A stretch of DNA of 64,000 nt from Bugula neritina. Its lineage: Eukaryota; Bryozoa; Gymnolaemata; Cheilostomatida; Bugulidae. Both the position numbers and the translations under genes were made by a program. The stretch spans positions 6,100,207 to 6,164,206 of the forward strand of contig OZ037767.1 in NCBI GenBank assembly GCA_964035545.1, written 5' to 3'. The notes below the pieces were generated by a model. That model was given only the letters and a program-made list of their open reading frames with translations. It was not told the DNA's origin and ran no database searches. Positions 61,891 to 64,000 of the stretch are shown here, piece after piece (position 1 is the stretch's first letter; every line of letters begins with the position of its first letter).

Positions 61891-62012
61891 CTATCTGTTG
61901 CATCTGACTTCGTGTGGTGTCTCTTTTCTCGTACGACTTGAGAAAGAATCTAAAACAGCCCATAAAAGTATCTTACTTGAAGATAAAGCCTGAATAAAAT
62001 TGTTATCTATAT

Positions 62013-63909
62013 TCAGATGACCAACTTCCCGCACGCCTGCCTGCCTCTGATAGACAGCATCTTTGTTCTACTGAGGTATAAGTTGGCAGGACATCGGCTT
62101 GAGATGCAAGTAAAGCAACTTTTACTATATTCAGAAGAACTTTGCTTCAGGCCGTCACTGTGAAACATAATTGTCGAGACTTTGGTCATGTTAGGTATTG
62201 GTCTGAAATACCAACTTAGGAAAGAGTCCCATTCATACCATGTCCAAGATGGATAGGTGACAGCTTCGTTGCATACAGCAGATGTGTTTCCTGCATCAAC
62301 TAGATGTTGTGTACTATAGTTGTTTTGTCGGCGGTATTTCCATTTCACCAATCCAAAGCAACCATTAACTAAAGATCTGGTGTGTCCTACCGTCATAAAC
62401 TTATATTGAAGTGATTGATGACAGTTCCGGAGCATTCTCCAGCTTAAGTATGCTACTACAGACTTATTTTTGTTCTGTCCGCAACGATTGTCTGCGTGAA
62501 GAACTAGGTTTGGCACGTCAAAACTCCATTCCTTCGAATAATGGTGGAGCATAGTAATCACCGAATTTGGTCCATGGCTCTATTTGCTGTCTTAGCCAAT
62601 AGTCCGGTGTTCGTCGTATAAACAGTTTGTTTGGATCGGTGTGGCTGTATCGCAAACTCCAAACAACTGCATCCTTCGTCCAACTCTAAAATACATTGGT
62701 CCCATTTGCCTGGTAGTAGTAGGTAGCGTTAGTTGCTCAGCAAAATCGAATATGAGATGCTTGATCTCGCCATTCTTAGCTTTTGAAATGCATTCATTGT
62801 AAAGGTCCCGACTCTTATATGCAAGGTTCATGTGCTGTACAAAAGCAGCTAAAGTATTATCCTTTTCTACATCAGTCTTTGCTTTCATAGTAGCATTTCT
62901 GAGAAGCTTACACTTTGCACAACAATCCTCTCTGCGACTCATAATCTCAATGTCTGCGCAATTACGATGCCATAGATCTTTGAAAGTTTGTAACCTTACA
63001 AATGTTCGATTGTCAGCTATGCATGAGTCCATGTAGATCTTATGAACTCCTTGCTTTGTTGTACCGCAAGGCAGATAGATTGGTGGAGCTGTTGGTCTTG
63101 CTCGAGGTGCAGCAGGCTGTGGGAGGCCATACTTCTCAGCATAATTCTTGAGAAATCGTACATCGGTAGTAACTTCTGGTGGAAATGCATTTTTAGCAGT
63201 TCGTCTTGAAAATAGGTTCTGTCATTATCATACCTGTAAATTCTATAGGATCTTTACACACACACAAGTACACGCATCTAGTATGGTAGCTCAGCCATAT
63301 TGCTATTACAGTTAAGTTCTGAACGGTCGCTGTAATCCAAAAAACAGGAAATGTTTGTTATATCAAATGTGCTTTATGTTCATGGTTGCTATAACTTTTA
63401 TCATACACAACCTTACCTTTAAGTTTGTGAGTACGAGGAGTTGGTCCATATTCTTTCAGTTGATGCTGCAAGGCCTTGAGGACTCCAATAGACAGGTCAT
63501 GGAATAGCATGAAAGCAGTCTGGCAAACACTACTGTGACCAAACATATAGCGATATGTCTGTCGTTGGCGGGAGCTTTCTACTTTTCTCTTTTTATTGCC
63601 ATGTGTGATAGTGTCACCTGGAAAGGAGCATAGAGCCAATTTTCCCATCATGAACAACTCTTTCTCCGACTTTTAAAGCTCTCGAACTGACTGGATGTGA
63701 GCGTATATTTCGCTATGCGAGAATCCATCAAAGCATTTGTCACTACAATATGCCTCTTCCATCTCAGATTGTAGCTTATCGAGAGACTCATCAGCACCTT
63801 GATCGCGTTGTAGGTTAGTCATAGCTGCAACAGTTGTCCTACCCTCCAATCCCTCTGGAGCTCTATCTGTTCTAATCATAGACTGCGATGATTTTTGTTG
63901 AGCTGGCAA
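62013..63909 (-). pseudogene. DUF7869-like transposase-derived pseudogene
   Basis: Minus-strand segments read in order as one protein: 63909-63673 (Cys-containing ...HIQSVREL), 63657-63417 (MMGKLAL...VCQTAFMLFHDLSIG), about 63233-63033 (NAFPPEVTTDVRFLKNYAEK), 63032-62592 (KDLWHRNC...CCAKC...MGPMYF) and 62561-62013 (LHADNRCGQNKN...GHTRSLVNGCFGLVKWKYRR). The last matches the DUF7869 signature with the Asp of ADN and the QNKN motif kept. In-frame stops interrupt it at 63673-63675, 62592-62594 and 62580-62582, and frame is not kept cleanly across the putative intron 63218-63416. Such proteins are many-copy in invertebrates and are thought to come from a DNA transposon. The 5' end may lie outside the window. 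Confidence 0.65.
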
Positions 63910-64000
63910 ATTACTACAGACCTAAAATAATGAAGCGTAGGTCTAATCAATTCAATTCTGAAACAAGATAACAGACAAGCCTAAACACCTTTGTATAATG

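Larger units (their letters stand above)
58556..62012 (-). repeat. Tandem duplication of a 1.7-kb segment
   Basis: Copy A spans about 58556-60330 and copy B about 60354-62012, same orientation, roughly 1.8 kb apart. Similarity is high through the whole length, for example the shared GTGTCGTCTT(A/G)AGGG and CCTGAATAAAATTGTTATC. Copy A has about 105 bp extra near 60170-60280. Confidence 0.9.

Overview
The window is AT-rich animal nuclear DNA. Genes are split into short exons by GT-AG introns and lie among long non-coding stretches with minisatellites, tRNA-derived SINE copies and decayed transposon proteins. Protein style (an SRSF6/B52-type SR protein, an EVH1 SPRED protein, a RIN/Sprint VPS9 protein) fits a bilaterian invertebrate, perhaps a lophotrochozoan; species cannot be fixed from sequence alone. 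All gene models below were joined by eye from splice sites, reading phase and family resemblance.

Layout. 1-2.7 kb (+): 3' end of an unrecognised gene. 3.9-15.6 kb (-): seven-exon SPRED-like gene whose exon 6 ends in a 27-bp minisatellite that repeats the splice donor itself; its 6.6-kb first intron carries two 21-bp minisatellites. 16.3 kb: SINE copy. 17.8-20.7 kb (-): seven-exon SR splicing factor with two RRMs and an RS tail, 301 aa, with a GC-richer block in intron 3 that may be a poison exon. 21.3-22.8 kb: hexamer-patterned simple-sequence islands. 23.0-24.1 kb (+): three-exon, 145-aa orphan membrane protein. 24-35 kb: largely gene-free, with a (CA)/(CGCA) tract, a candidate upstream exon and a second SINE. 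35.5-48.0 kb (+): fifteen-exon RIN/Sprint-like Rab5-GEF, 1,323 aa in this window. 48.4-48.9 kb (-): single-exon TMEM42-like protein, tail to tail with RIN. 49-55 kb: intergenic, rich in hexamer islands. 55.4-56.1 kb: R2-type retrotransposon relic and a tRNA-like head. 57.0 kb (-): small candidate membrane-protein ORF. 58.5-63.9 kb (-): decayed repeat-family proteins, including a 1.7-kb tandem duplication and a DUF7869-like pseudogene.

Functionally, two recognised genes act around Ras: SPRED proteins restrain Ras-ERK signalling through EVH1, and RIN proteins are Ras effectors that activate Rab5. Their proximity may be chance. The strongest unusual signal is the SPRED donor array: eight GTAAGT donors in the same phase, spaced by multiples of 9 codons, could give a graded series of in-frame isoforms.
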